This document shows positions 1 through 12,341 of a stretch of DNA of 64,000 nucleotides, one piece after another. The stretch comes from Virgisporangium ochraceum. GTDB lineage: Bacteria; Actinomycetota; Actinomycetes; Mycobacteriales; Micromonosporaceae. The notes beneath the pieces are model-generated. The model saw only the letters and a program-made list of their open reading frames with translations. It was not told the DNA's origin and ran no database searches. How positions within the stretch are numbered: the stretch's first letter is position 1; every line of letters starts with the position of its first letter. The translations under genes and the position numbers were made by a program. The stretch lies in NCBI RefSeq assembly GCF_016863655.1, contig NZ_BOPH01000007.1, positions 1 through 64,000 on the forward strand, given 5' to 3'.

Positions 1-93
1 CGCCGCCATGGCCGCCGCCGCTACCGCCGCCATGGCCGCCGCCGCTACCGCCGCCATGGCCGCCGCCGCTACCGCCGCCATGGCCGCCGCCGC
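1..93. repeat. 24-bp tandem repeat inside the glycine-rich gene
   Basis: CATGG recurs at 7, 31, 55 and 79, an exact 24-bp period, with nearly identical units. On the minus strand each unit encodes eight residues of the type GGGSGGGH. It is an in-frame coding minisatellite, so repeat number can change without breaking the frame. Confidence 0.85.
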
Positions 94-430
94 TGCCTCC
101 ACCGCCGCCGAAGGGGCCTTCGCCGCCACCGTCGCCGCTGTCGTTCGAGCGGCGCGGGCGCGTCTGGTTGCGGATGTCGCGGGCGTTGCTGTACCGGTCG
201 TACCAGGTCCGGGCCCGGCCGAACCACCCGCGACGCGGAGGTTGCCGCCGGGGGTTCTGCCGGCGGGGGTCCTGCTGGTTCGGATCCGGCCCGGGCGGAT
301 ACGGACCCGGTGGGAACGGGTTCGGTTGGAACGGGTTCTGCTGGAACGGGTTCTGCTGGAAAGGGTTCGGCTGCTGGGGATTGTGAGGGGGTTGCTGGTG
401 CGGATCGCCACCAGGGCCGAATGGGTTCAC
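1..430 (-). CDS. Glycine/histidine-repeat protein with NPF-rich N-terminus (3' end outside window)
   Basis: An open frame reads leftward from a GTG at 430 to the window edge without a stop. The product begins MNPFGPGGDPHQQ, continues with repeated NPFQQ units, then a basic Arg/Trp/Tyr segment, and then a low-complexity tail of GGGS/GGGH units made by a 24-bp tandem repeat. The start lies 47 bp from the divergent helicase-associated gene, so the two share a promoter region. I do not recognise the family. The first 50 residues look disordered; the glycine-rich part may be a linker or a surface tail. No signal peptide or membrane segment is visible in the part seen. Confidence 0.55.
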   Translation of the reverse strand, partial: MNPFGPGGDPHQQPPHNPQQPNPFQQNPFQQNPFQPNPFPPGPYPPGPDPNQQDPRRQNPRRQPPRRGWFGRARTWYDRYSNARDIRNQTRPRRSNDSGDGGGEGPFGGGGGSGGGHGGGSGGGHGGGSGGGHGGGSGGGHGG

Positions 431-477
431 GCGAACATCATCCGCGATCGGCGCCAGCGGTACCTTGGAAGGTCGAG

Positions 478-2796
478 ATGGCGACGCTAACTGATCATTT
501 ACGCGGGCTCAGTGACGAGCGACTGGCCGCGCTCGTCAGGCTGCGCCCTGACCTGGTGGTTCCGGTACCGGGCGACCTGACGGCGCTGGCCGTGCGGGCA
601 CAGTCACGGCTGTCGGTCGCGCGTGCGCTCGACTCGCTCGACCGGTTCACGTTGGAGGTCCTCGACGCGGTGCGGTTCCTGCCCGCCCCGGTGTCGGTGG
701 AGGCGGTGCTCGCGATCGCGTCGCAGTGCGGCGCCGAGCCGGCCGTCACCAGGCCGGCGCTGGCGGCGCTGTGCGACCGCGCGCTGGTCTACGGCCCCGA
801 CCACGACCTCGCGGTGGTGCCCGCTGTCACCGAGGTCAGCCCGTACCCGGCCGGGCTCGGGCGCCCGGCCGCCGACCTCGACCCGTCGGCCGCGGCGCTG
901 GCCGCCGATCCGGCCGGGCTGCGCCGCACGCTGCTGAGCGCGCCGCAGCCGGCGCGGGCCGCGCTCGACCGGCTCACCGACGGGCCGCCGCTCGGCGTGA
1001 TCGTGCCACCGCTGGCCGCCGACTCGCCCATCCGGTGGCTGCTCGACCACCACCTCCTGGTGCAGATCAACGACGACACCGTGGAGCTGCCCCGGGAGGT
1101 GGCGCTGCTGCTGCGTCGCGACGCCGGTCCGCTCGGCCGGCTGCACCCGGTGCCGCCCGTCGTGTCGCCGCGGCGTGCTTCGGGCGCCGACCGGGCCGGT
1201 GCCGGACAGGCGCTGGAGGTCGTGCGGTGGGCGGAGGCGGTGCTGGAGGCGCTGTCGGCCGAGCCGGCCGCGGTACTGCGGGCGGGCGGGTTCGGGGTCC
1301 GCGACCTGAAGCGGGTCGCCCGCGTGGCCGGGGTCAGCGAGGCCGACGCGGCGCTGCTGCTCGAGGTCGCGTACGCGGCCGGCCTGCTCGGCGACGACGA
1401 CGCCGGGTTCCTGCCGACGGCCGCCTACGACGGCTGGCAGGTCTCGCCGCTGGCGCAGCGCTGGCGCACCCTGGCCGCCGCCTGGCTGACGATGCCACGC
1501 AGTGCGGCGCTGGTCGGCCAGCGCGACGACCGCGACCGTCCCATCGCCGCCCTGTCCGCGGAGGCCGAACGGCTGGGCGCGCCGGCGGGCCGCCGGGCGG
1601 TGCTCGACGTGCTGGCCGGGCTGCCGAAGAACGCCGCGCCGAAGGTCGACGACGTCGCCGAGATCCTGGCCTGGCAGGCGCCCCGTCGCACCACCCGCAG
1701 CCGCGCGGTGCCGGCCGAGACGGTGCTGGCCGAGGCCGCCACGCTCGGTCTCACCGGCCTGGGCGCGCTGACCGGCTACGCGCGCGCCCTGCTGCGCGAG
1801 CTCGACGGTCCGCTCGACTCCGACGACCCGCTCGGCGTGCGCGGCGACCGGCCGGTCCCCGACGCGGCGGCGGCGCTGGCCGCGCTGCTGCCCGCACCCG
1901 TCGACACCGTGGTGCTGCAGGGCGACCTGTCGGTGATCGTCCCCGGTCCCGCCGAGCCGACGCTCGCCGCGGAGCTGGCCCTGGTCGCCGACGCCGAGTC
2001 GGCGTCGATGCTGCGGGTGACGCCGGCGTCCGTGCGGCGCGCCCTCGACACCGGCTACTCGGCCAGCGACCTGCACACGCTGTTCAAGCGCCGGTCGAGC
2101 ACCGCGGTGCCGCAGGCGCTCACCTACCTGATCGACGACGTCGCCCGCAAGCACGGCGGCCTGCGTGCCGGCACGGCCGGCGCCTACCTGCGCAGCGAGG
2201 ACGAGGCACTGGTGACCGAGGTCCACGCCGACAAGCGGCTGGCGACGCTCGGGTTCCGCCGGCTCGCCTCCACGGTGCTGGTGACCCCGGCCGCACCCGG
2301 CCGGCTGCTCGACGTCCTCCGGGCCGCGGGCTACGCCCCGGTCCGCGAGGACGCCACGGGTGCGGCGGTGCTGTCCCGCCCCCGCTCGCGGCGGGCGCCC
2401 GGCCGCCCCGTCCCGCCGGCGCGACGCGACGACCCGCTGGCGATGCCGGAGCTCCGGCCGGCGCAGCTGGCCGGGGTGGTCGAGCAGATCCGGCGCGGCG
2501 ACGCGGCGGCCCGGGCGCTGCGCCGGGCACCCGAGAGCGTGCGTACCGCCCCGGGCACCGGCGCTGCCGGCAACGGCGCCCACGCCACGGCGATGCAGGT
2601 TCTGCAGCAGGCGCTGCGCGACAGGTCACTGGTCTGGGTCGGGTACGTCGACGCCCACGGCTCCCCGACGAGCCGGCTGGTCCGTCCGGTGTCGATGGCC
2701 GCCGGTTACCTGCGGGCCGAGGACGAGCGCACCGAGACCCTGCACACGCTGGCCCTGTACCGGATCACCGCCGCGGAGCTGGCCACCTCGACGTGA
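478..2796 (+). CDS. Helicase-associated domain protein (XPB/Ssl2-like helicase partner family)
   Basis: The protein has 772 residues from ATG 478, which has GGAAGG five bases upstream. It begins MATLTDHLRGLSDERLAALV. It belongs to the actinobacterial family annotated as helicase C-terminal or helicase-associated domain protein, which usually occurs near an XPB-type helicase; such a helicase is encoded at 12319-13959 here. It is rich in Ala/Leu and winged-helix-like segments. The last about 60 residues (SLVWVGYVDAHGSPTSRLVRP) resemble a WYL-type beta segment. No Walker motifs are visible, so it is probably not an ATPase itself. A role in DNA repair is inferred from the partner only. A longer frame to 310 lacks a ribosome site and was not used. 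Confidence 0.85.
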   Translation: MATLTDHLRGLSDERLAALVRLRPDLVVPVPGDLTALAVRAQSRLSVARALDSLDRFTLEVLDAVRFLPAPVSVEAVLAIASQCGAEPAVTRPALAALCDRALVYGPDHDLAVVPAVTEVSPYPAGLGRPAADLDPSAAALAADPAGLRRTLLSAPQPARAALDRLTDGPPLGVIVPPLAADSPIRWLLDHHLLVQINDDTVELPREVALLLRRDAGPLGRLHPVPPVVSPRRASGADRAGAGQALEVVRWAEAVLEALSAEPAAVLRAGGFGVRDLKRVARVAGVSEADAALLLEVAYAAGLLGDDDAGFLPTAAYDGWQVSPLAQRWRTLAAAWLTMPRSAALVGQRDDRDRPIAALSAEAERLGAPAGRRAVLDVLAGLPKNAAPKVDDVAEILAWQAPRRTTRSRAVPAETVLAEAATLGLTGLGALTGYARALLRELDGPLDSDDPLGVRGDRPVPDAAAALAALLPAPVDTVVLQGDLSVIVPGPAEPTLAAELALVADAESASMLRVTPASVRRALDTGYSASDLHTLFKRRSSTAVPQALTYLIDDVARKHGGLRAGTAGAYLRSEDEALVTEVHADKRLATLGFRRLASTVLVTPAAPGRLLDVLRAAGYAPVREDATGAAVLSRPRSRRAPGRPVPPARRDDPLAMPELRPAQLAGVVEQIRRGDAAARALRRAPESVRTAPGTGAAGNGAHATAMQVLQQALRDRSLVWVGYVDAHGSPTSRLVRPVSMAAGYLRAEDERTETLHTLALYRITAAELATST

Positions 2797-2863
2797 GGTC
2801 CAAGATCGACCCTCGACGGCGCGTTGAGTAGCCAATGGTCGATGTATCGGTCATTGTGGGCTT

Positions 2864-3504
2864 GTGCGTCTCGTGGTCGGTGTTCTCGCTTTGGTTCTGG
2901 TTGCCGGGTGTACGCCGATCGACGGGGAGCAGCCCGGTGCCGGCAGCAGTGGCGGGGGTCCCGCCGGCAACGCGGCACCGCCGCCGGGCGACGTCAACGC
3001 CCAGCTGGCCGCGCTCACCGTCGCCTCGTCGAAGTCGATGAGCGGCTACTCGCGCGAGAAGTTCCCGCACTGGCGCCGCGTCGACGAGAACTGCGACGTT
3101 CGCGACACCGTGCTCAAGCGCGACGGCACCGGGGTCGAGGCCACCGCCACCTGCAAGATCACAAAGGGGACGTGGAAGAGCGTCTACGACGGCAAGTCGT
3201 TCACCGATCCGCAGGACGTCGACATCGACCACATGGTGCCGCTGGCGAACGCGTGGCGGTCCGGCGCCGGCAAGTGGACCGAGGAGCAGCGCACCGAGTT
3301 CGCCAACGACCTCACGCGTCCGCAGCTGATGGCGGTGTCGGCCGCGTCGAACCGGTCGAAGGGCGACCAGGACCCGTCGCAGTGGAAGCCGCCGCAGAGG
3401 GACTACTGGTGCGAGTACGCCCGCCGGTGGATCGCGGTGAAGAGCTTCTACGCGCTCACCATCACCGAGCGCGAGAAGTCGGCCCTGCAGGACATGCTGG
3501 GCTC

Positions 3505-3511
<7 letters not shown>
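2864..3511 (+). CDS. Secreted HNH endonuclease-like lipoprotein (DUF1524/GmrSD C-terminal type)
   Basis: 215 residues from a GTG. The N-terminus MRLVVGVLALVLVAGC is a lipoprotein signal with lipobox VAGC at residues 13-16, followed by a Gly/Ser-rich linker. The C-terminal 150 residues carry the DUF1524-type HNH signature DIDHMVPLANAWRSG and a later QLMAVSAASNRSKGD stretch that supplies the Asn and metal-binding end of the fold. The family is common as secreted actinobacterial proteins and is thought to cut DNA, but its role is unproven. Its stop overlaps the ATG of the next small gene (ATGCTGA at 3505-3511). Confidence 0.88.
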
Positions 3512-5536
<2,025 letters not shown>

Positions 5537-5608
5537 CTACTCCGCGACGAGGTGCCGGCCGGATGGGGCCTCGTCGCGGCAGCCAAGAAGGAGTAGCGCC
5601 GTCCACAT
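5537..5608 (-). CDS. leuL: Leucine leader peptide (leuA attenuator)
   Basis: 23 codons, ATG to TAG, ending 72 bp before leuA. The peptide starts MWTALLLLGC, with four consecutive Leu codons CTA CTC CTT CTT. These include codons rare in GC-rich actinomycetes, which makes ribosome speed depend on charged tRNA-Leu. The 3' half of the leader is one arm-pair of a perfect 11-bp inverted repeat. Leader peptides of this kind before leuA are known from comparative studies of actinobacteria. The calling rests on sequence only. Confidence 0.9.
   Translation of the reverse strand: MWTALLLLGCRDEAPSGRHLVAE
5542..5579 (-). promoter_or_regulatory. Attenuator hairpin in the leuA leader
   Basis: CCGCGACGAGG (5569-5579 read on the minus strand) and CCTCGTCGCGG (5542-5552) pair perfectly over 11 bp with a 16-base loop. 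The hairpin lies inside the leader peptide frame, just after the Leu codons, so a ribosome stalled on Leu would alter its folding. No U-run follows within the first bases, so termination may need another factor or a pseudoknot. Confidence 0.8.
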
Positions 5609-5618
5609 GACCCGTAGG

Positions 5619-5647
5619 ACGCTACGTGATCCACAACAGATCTTCAA
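5619..5647 (-). promoter_or_regulatory. Putative sigma-70 type promoter of the leu leader
   Basis: TTGAAG (5642-5647) and TAGCGT (5619-5624) are separated by 17 bp on the minus strand. The expected transcription start falls only a few bases before the leader ATG at 5608, so the leader peptide may be read from an almost leaderless mRNA. The promoter sits at the 3' end of the upstream lipoprotein gene. Confidence 0.55.
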
Positions 5648-6399
5648 CCGCGACGAGAGGATGACGCCGACGGGCGACCGGTGTTCGACGGCACCGGCGG
5701 CGCCGACGTGTTGAGCGGCGTCCCGTTCGACACCGGGCCGGCCAGGTCGGCGGTCGGCGGTGCCGGACCGGGCGCGCCGGCCAGCGTCAGCGTGCCGAAC
5801 TTCGTCTTGAAGCCGGTCGGCATGCCGTCGTCGCCGTAGCAGAAGATGCCGGGCTCGATCGGCGGCGCGATCGACACCGTGGTCGGCTCCACCGAGAAGC
5901 AGGCGCCCGAGACTCCCGGCAGCGCCTGGGCGTTGGCGACCGACAGGGCCGAGTTCGGGTCGGCCAGCGCGGCCGCCCAGTCGGTGAACGGGTGGTGGAC
6001 CTTCGGGTCGACGGCCGCCGGGACGGTGCCCGCCGCCCGGGCCACCCGGACGCAGCCGCCACCCGCCGAGCACTGGTAGACGCCCTCGGCGCGCCCGACC
6101 ATCGACACGCTCGTCCGGCCGCTCTGCGCACCCCCGGGCACGTCGACCCGCCACGTCCCGTCGGCCGCCAGCGTCACGGTCACCGTGCGTTGCGCGCCTG
6201 CGCCGGTCCACGTGTACGCCGCCGTGAAACGGCGGTCCTTCGACGCGGCGACGCGGCGGGTGAGGTCGCCGCGCGGCCCGACCGCGGCGGCGACCGCCGA
6301 CGCCTGCGAGGCGTCGGGATCGGGCGGCGGCGCCCCATCGGAACCGCAGCCGGCCAGGCCAAAGGCCGTGATGAGCGCCACGACGGGCACAGTTTTCAC
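5644..6399 (-). CDS. Putative secreted lipoprotein of unknown function
   Basis: 251 residues from GTG 6399. The N-terminus MKTVPVVALITAFGLAGCG is a lipoprotein signal with lipobox LAGC. The mature part is rich in beta-strand and Thr/Val (RRFTAAYTWTGAGAQRTVTVTLAADGTWRVDV) with two Cys (CSAGGGC) and a later SGACFSVEP Cys, which could form disulphides. Upstream in-frame codons to 6504 lack signal character. I do not recognise the family; a cell-surface role is inferred from the signal. It ends inside the likely leu leader promoter. Confidence 0.7.
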   Translation of the reverse strand: MKTVPVVALITAFGLAGCGSDGAPPPDPDASQASAVAAAVGPRGDLTRRVAASKDRRFTAAYTWTGAGAQRTVTVTLAADGTWRVDVPGGAQSGRTSVSMVGRAEGVYQCSAGGGCVRVARAAGTVPAAVDPKVHHPFTDWAAALADPNSALSVANAQALPGVSGACFSVEPTTVSIAPPIEPGIFCYGDDGMPTGFKTKFGTLTLAGAPGPAPPTADLAGPVSNGTPLNTSAPPVPSNTGRPSASSSRRG

Positions 6400-6577
6400 G
6401 GGAAACCGCGCACGCGACGCGAGAAACCACGCGCCAAACCGGACGAGACGGGCGTTCACCCGGCAATTGTCGGGCACGAGCGGGTCGGATCGTGGGACCG
6501 CCACTCCCTGCTCGTCCCGACCGCCGGTACGCTCGGTGCCGCGCTCCGGGACGGTCAGCGATATCTAGTGAGGTGAC

Positions 6578-7839
<1,262 letters not shown>

Positions 7840-7843
<4 letters not shown>

Positions 7844-8895
7844 CCACCCTGCCGTCGCTCGCCGTGGTTGGGGCGACGGGCGCGGTCGGCACGGTCCTCT
7901 GCGACCTGCTGTCGTCACGGCGCAATGTCTGGGGTGACGTGCGGCTGGTCGCGTCGCGGCGGTCGGCGGGACGCCGGTGCGTGGTGCGCGGCGAGGAACT
8001 GACCGTCCAGGAGCTCAGCCCGGGCGTGTTCGACGGCGTCGACGTGGCGATGTTCGATGTGCCCGACGAGGTCGCGGCCGACTGGGCGCCGATCGCGGTC
8101 AAGCACGGCGCCGTGGCCGTCGACAACTCCACCGCGTTCCGGCTCGACCGCGACGTGCCGCTCGTGGTGCCCGAGATCAACCCCGAGCAGGTGCGCAACC
8201 GGCCGCGTGGCATCATCGCCAGCGCCAACTGCACCACGGTCGCCATGATCGTGGCGATCGCGCCGCTGCACTACGAGTACGGGCTGCGTGAGCTGGTCCT
8301 CGCCAGCTACCAGTCGGTGTCGGGCACCGGCAAGGCCGGCGTCGACACGCTGCTCGACCAGCTCGGCCGGGTCACGGGCGACCGCGACCTCGGCTCGCGC
8401 AGCGGGAACGTCCGTCGCGCGGTCGGCGACGACCTCGGCCCGTTCCCGGCGCCGATGGCGCTCAACGTGGTGCCGTGGGCGGGCGGCCTGCGCGATGCCG
8501 GGTGGTCGTCGGAGGAGCTGAAGCTGCGCAACGAGACCCGCAAGATCCTCGGCCTGCCCGACCTGAAGGTCTCGGCGACGTGCGTGCGCGTGCCCGTGAT
8601 CACCGGGCACTCGGTGGCCGTGCACGCCGTGTTCGGCACCGAGGTCGACGCCGAGGGCGCCCGTGAAGTGCTGCGGGGCGCTCCGGGGGTCATCCTGGTC
8701 GACGACCCGGCGAACGCCGAGTTCCCGATGCCGATCGACGCGGTGGGCACCGACCCGTCGTGGGTCGGCCGCATCCGCCGGTCGCTCGACGACCCGCGCG
8801 CGCTCGACTTCTTCGTGACCGGCGACAACCTACGCAAGGGCGCCGCGCTGAACACCGCGCAGATCGCGGAACTGCTGGCCGAGGAGCTCAGCTAA
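7840..8895 (+). CDS. asd: Aspartate-semialdehyde dehydrogenase
   Basis: Reduces aspartyl phosphate to aspartate semialdehyde with NADPH. 351 residues from GTG 7840, which overlaps the lysC stop as GTGA. The Rossmann motif is [18 protein letters not shown], the catalytic cysteine is in [13 protein letters not shown] near residue 130, and the catalytic histidine region is [14 protein letters not shown] near residue 255. Coupled expression with lysC is expected. Confidence 0.97.
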
Positions 8896-8998
8896 AACCG
8901 GTCGCACCACGGCGGGTGATCACCCCATCCTGGTGCGTGTGACCATCCTGGATCTCACCGCTCGTAGGGAAGCGGCTCTGAGGCCTGCCGTTCCCCCG

Positions 8999-10048
8999 AT
9001 GTCGCGGAACATTGACGGCACCGACTCGCCGGTCAGCGTCATCGACCTGCTCTTCCTCGACGAGTTCACCCGGGGCACCCAGCCGTACGCGCGGCACCGG
9101 CACCTGTCGCGTCCCAAGCCGAAGGCGCCGCTGTGCCCCGAGGGCGCGAACCTGGTCCGCATGGCCACGTGGGGCCGGCGCACCGTGTGGCTCTACACCG
9201 GCGACGGCTGGACGCTGCGCGTCTCGCGCTGGCGCGCCAGCACCGCCGAGCTGACGGTCACCGCCGCCACCGCCGACCTGGCGAAGGCCGTCCTCAAGGA
9301 CGCCACCCGCGACGCCGAGCTTCCGGAGCCGCCCAAGGACGACGCGGTGAAGATCGGCTTCTGGCACTTCAACGAGGGCTACACCCGCCGCGAGCGGTTC
9401 ATCACCGCCCAGCCGTGGAAGGCGGTGCGGCCCAACTACGCCGACGAAGCCGCCACCGCGCTCGACCGGTTGATGGACCTCACCGCCGACGAGATCAAGG
9501 GCCGGCTCCTGCTGCTCTACGGGCCTCCGGGCACCGGGAAGACCACCGCGCTGCGCACCCTCGCCGCGCGCTGGCGCTCATGGTGCCAGGTCGAGGTCGT
9601 CCTCGACCCGGAGCGGCTGTTCTCCGACCCCGGCTACCTGGTCGAGGTCGCCGTCGGCGAGGACGTCGACGACCGCCGCTGGCGCCTGCTCCTGCTGGAG
9701 GACTGCGACGAGCTGATCGGCGGCGGGGCCCGGCACGCGTCCGGGCAGGCCCTGTCGCGGCTGCTCAACCTCACCGACGGCATGCTCGGACAGGGCCGCG
9801 ACGTGCTCGTGGCGATCACCACCAACGAGGACGTGTCGCGGCTGCACCCGGCGGTCGTGCGGCCGGGCCGCTGCCTGGCCCGCATCGAGCTGGGCGCCCT
9901 GCCCTACGCGCAGGCGACGGAGTGGCTGGGCCGCACCGACGGCGTGCAGCCCGAGGGCGCCACGCTGGCCGAGCTGTACGCGCTGCATGACGGCACCGAG
10001 CCGGTCACCGCCGAGGCACCGCGACCGGTGAGCGGGCAGTACCTGTAA
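8999..10048 (+). CDS. AAA-family ATPase (DUF5925-type)
   Basis: 349 residues from ATG 8999; a GTG at 8933 gives 22 more residues and neither has a clear ribosome site. I favour 8999 because NIDGTDSPVSVIDLLFLDEF resembles the usual N-terminus of this actinobacterial family. The ATPase core is visible: Walker A LLLYGPPGTGKTTALR at about residue 175, Walker B LLLLEDCDELI, sensor-like AITTNEDV, and an arginine finger region HPAVVRPGRCLARIE. The N-terminal 150 residues are family specific. The cellular job is unknown. The end overlaps the tail of the convergent membrane protein gene. Confidence 0.85.
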   Translation: MSRNIDGTDSPVSVIDLLFLDEFTRGTQPYARHRHLSRPKPKAPLCPEGANLVRMATWGRRTVWLYTGDGWTLRVSRWRASTAELTVTAATADLAKAVLKDATRDAELPEPPKDDAVKIGFWHFNEGYTRRERFITAQPWKAVRPNYADEAATALDRLMDLTADEIKGRLLLLYGPPGTGKTTALRTLAARWRSWCQVEVVLDPERLFSDPGYLVEVAVGEDVDDRRWRLLLLEDCDELIGGGARHASGQALSRLLNLTDGMLGQGRDVLVAITTNEDVSRLHPAVVRPGRCLARIELGALPYAQATEWLGRTDGVQPEGATLAELYALHDGTEPVTAEAPRPVSGQYL

Positions 10049-10571
10049 CCATCGGCGCCAGGGCCGCGAGCAGGAGCAGGCCGGCGACCGGCAGCAGGTC
10101 GAGCGTGGCCAGGATCGTGCCGAACCCGGCGAGCGCGACCACCGGGCTCCACCACGGCAGGCGCCCGCCGGCCGCCAGCACGACCAGCAGCACGACGAGG
10201 CCGAGCGGGAACAGGATCCCGCCGGCCTCGTCGAGCACGTCGCTACCGGGGAACTCGTACGTCGCGTAGTTACGGTCCATCTCGGCCCGGTCGGCGGCCC
10301 CCCGGGCGACGAGGATGTCGACGGCCACCACCCGGGCCATCGCCACCGCTCCGAACACGCCGCCGACCGTCGCCACGGTGGTCAGCCAGGTCCGGCGCTC
10401 GGCGCGGAGGCCCACCATGGCGACCGCCAGCAGCACCAGCGCGCCGAGGAAGAACAGGTGCCCGACGGTCCAGGCGGGTCCGGGTCCCTTGCTGCCGTCG
10501 ATGCCGTCGAGCAGCCGGGTGAGGCCGTAGGCCGTCACCAGCAGCGGCCCGCCGAGGTACGCGAGTCTCAT
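10005..10571 (-). CDS. Membrane protein of unknown function
   Basis: 188 residues from ATG 10571. About five hydrophobic segments can be seen (around residues 2-20, 37-55, 64-84, 123-138, 145-175), with a polar loop between segments three and four (VARGAADRAEMDRNYATYEFPGSDVLDEAGG). It is convergent with the AAA gene, overlapping by 44 bp. I do not recognise the family. Its start lies 50 bp from the response regulator's end, so it could be read with the two-component genes. Confidence 0.65.
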   Translation of the reverse strand: MRLAYLGGPLLVTAYGLTRLLDGIDGSKGPGPAWTVGHLFFLGALVLLAVAMVGLRAERRTWLTTVATVGGVFGAVAMARVVAVDILVARGAADRAEMDRNYATYEFPGSDVLDEAGGILFPLGLVVLLVVLAAGGRLPWWSPVVALAGFGTILATLDLLPVAGLLLLAALAPMVTGTARSPVAVPRR

Positions 10572-10623
10572 GGGGGAATCGTCGGGCGGCCAGGCCGGAA
10601 GCGGATCCGGCGCGGGAGCGACC

Positions 10624-11304
10624 TTAGTTGATCTTCTCCCCCTCGCGGGGGACCTCGCGTGGTACCACGAGACCGGTCTCGTACGCGGCGATGACCGCCT
10701 GCACCCGGTCCCGGAGATGCAGTTTCCCCAGCACGTTGCTCACGTGGGTCTTGACGGTGTGCTCGCTCACCACCAACGCGGCGGCGATCTCCGCGTTCGA
10801 CAGCCCCCGCCCGAGCAGCCGCAGCACGTCGCGTTCGCGGGCGGTCAGCCCGTCGAGCCGCTCCGGGGGCCCACCGCGGGGCCGCGAGCGCACGAGCTCG
10901 TCGATGACCCGCCGCGTCGCCGTGGGAGCGAGCAGCGACGAGCCGGCCGCGACCACGCGTACGGCGTGCACCAGGTCGTCGCGCCGCACGCTCTTCAGCA
11001 GGAAGCCGCTGGCGCCCGCGTACAGCGCGTCGTAGAGGTAGTCGTCGCGGTCGTAGGTGGTGAGCATGACGACCCGGCAGTCGGTCTCGGCGCAGATGAC
11101 GCGGGCGGCGGCCAGTCCGTCCAGTTCGGGCATCCGGACGTCGAGCAGCGCGACGTCCGGACGGTGCTCGCGCACCAACGCGACCGCGGCGAGACCGTCG
11201 GCGGCCTCGCCCACGACGGCGATGTCGGGCTGCGCGCCGAGGATCATGGCGAACCCGCTGCGCACCAGCTCCTGGTCGTCGGCCAGCACCACGCGGATGG
11301 TCAC
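10624..11304 (-). CDS. NarL/FixJ-type response regulator
   Basis: 226 residues. The receiver domain has DD at 9-10, the phospho-acceptor Asp in VALLDVRMPELDG near residue 53, a Thr in VVMLTTYD and Lys in GFLLKSV. The LuxR helix-turn-helix at the C-terminus is LTARERDVLRLLGRGLSNAEIAAALVVSEHTVKTH. ATG 11304 overlaps the stop of the upstream kinase gene, so it is the cognate partner of that kinase. The signal and targets are unknown. Confidence 0.93.
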   Translation of the reverse strand: MTIRVVLADDQELVRSGFAMILGAQPDIAVVGEAADGLAAVALVREHRPDVALLDVRMPELDGLAAARVICAETDCRVVMLTTYDRDDYLYDALYAGASGFLLKSVRRDDLVHAVRVVAAGSSLLAPTATRRVIDELVRSRPRGGPPERLDGLTARERDVLRLLGRGLSNAEIAAALVVSEHTVKTHVSNVLGKLHLRDRVQAVIAAYETGLVVPREVPREGEKIN

Positions 11305-12341
11305 GGGATCGGCAGCCTGGCGTGCACCCGGAACCCGTCCGGGGTCGGACCGGCGTTGGCGCGGCCACCGCAGGCGGCGGCGCGCTCCCGGATCCCGATG
11401 AGCCCCCGGCCGGTGCCGGACCCTGGGCTGAGTCCCCGAGAGGTCACCGTGATCGCCAGGTCGTCGCCCCAGTCCAGCGACACCGACGCCGGTCCCGACG
11501 CGTGCTTCAACGAGTTCGTCAGTGCCTCCTGCACGATCCGGAACGCCGCGACGTCGGCGTCGACCGGCAGCGCCCGGGCGGCACCGGAGACCCGCAGGTC
11601 GACCGCCAGGCCCGCCCGCCGCACCCGGTCGACCAGGGACGGGATCGCCCCGGCCGTGGGAGGCGGGTCCCCTTTCAACACCCCCAGAACGCCGGACAGC
11701 TGGACCTCGGCCAACCGCCCCGTGTCGGCGATGGTGTCGAACGCGCGGGTGGCCGCGGCCGGATCGCGACCCACCACCGCCGCGCCCGCCTCGGCCTGCA
11801 CGATCATGACGCTCACCGCGTGTGCGAGCACGTCGTGCATGTCACGCGCGATGCGGTTGCGCTCCTCGGCGGCCGCGCGCGACGCGTCGGCGAGCGCGCG
11901 CGACCGGTTCGACCGCGCCAGCGTCCCGAGCAGGTACGCCGCCAGCGGCAGCCCGACCGTGAACATGAACTCGGCCGCGTCGTTCTTCTTGAGGATCAGC
12001 GACGCCGGCGGGAACGTCAGGATGATCGCCCACAGGAACGCCAGCCGCTGCCACCGCTTGCCGAGGTCGGCCACGGTGTAGATCGCCACCAGCGCGCTGT
12101 ACTGCAGCATCTGTCCCGGCCGGTGGTGCAGCGACACGAGCGTGGCGAACAGCGCCACGGTCACCGCGACGCCGAACGGCCACCGGCGCCGCCAGATCAG
12201 CGGCACCACCGCGCCGACGTTGAACAGGCAGCCCCACACCGTGACGTGGCCGGGCGGTGACGTGAAGAACGGCACCGACATCGGCACGGCCACCGCGAGG
12301 GTGATCGCGACGTCGCGCCTAGCTGAGGACGTCGTCAGCAT
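11301..12341 (-). CDS. NarL-system sensor histidine kinase (HisKA_3 type)
   Basis: 346 residues. About four to five membrane helices fill residues 10-150. The HisKA_3 H-box is EERNRIARDMHDVLAHAVSV near residue 200 and the C-terminal HATPase part carries EALTNSLKHASGPASV and GRGLIGIRERAAACGG. ATG 12341 lies within the last codons of the helicase gene (23-bp overlap) and no ribosome site is clear, so the exact start is uncertain. It forms an operon with the response regulator through a 4-base overlap. Confidence 0.9.
   Translation of the reverse strand: MLTTSSARRDVAITLAVAVPMSVPFFTSPPGHVTVWGCLFNVGAVVPLIWRRRWPFGVAVTVALFATLVSLHHRPGQMLQYSALVAIYTVADLGKRWQRLAFLWAIILTFPPASLILKKNDAAEFMFTVGLPLAAYLLGTLARSNRSRALADASRAAAEERNRIARDMHDVLAHAVSVMIVQAEAGAAVVGRDPAAATRAFDTIADTGRLAEVQLSGVLGVLKGDPPPTAGAIPSLVDRVRRAGLAVDLRVSGAARALPVDADVAAFRIVQEALTNSLKHASGPASVSLDWGDDLAITVTSRGLSPGSGTGRGLIGIRERAAACGGRANAGPTPDGFRVHARLPIP

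Noticed and set aside
604..2583. Long minus-strand frame opposite the helicase-associated gene
   Set aside because: Arg/Gly-rich mirror of a real coding frame, without a ribosome site or motif; a shadow common in GC-rich DNA.
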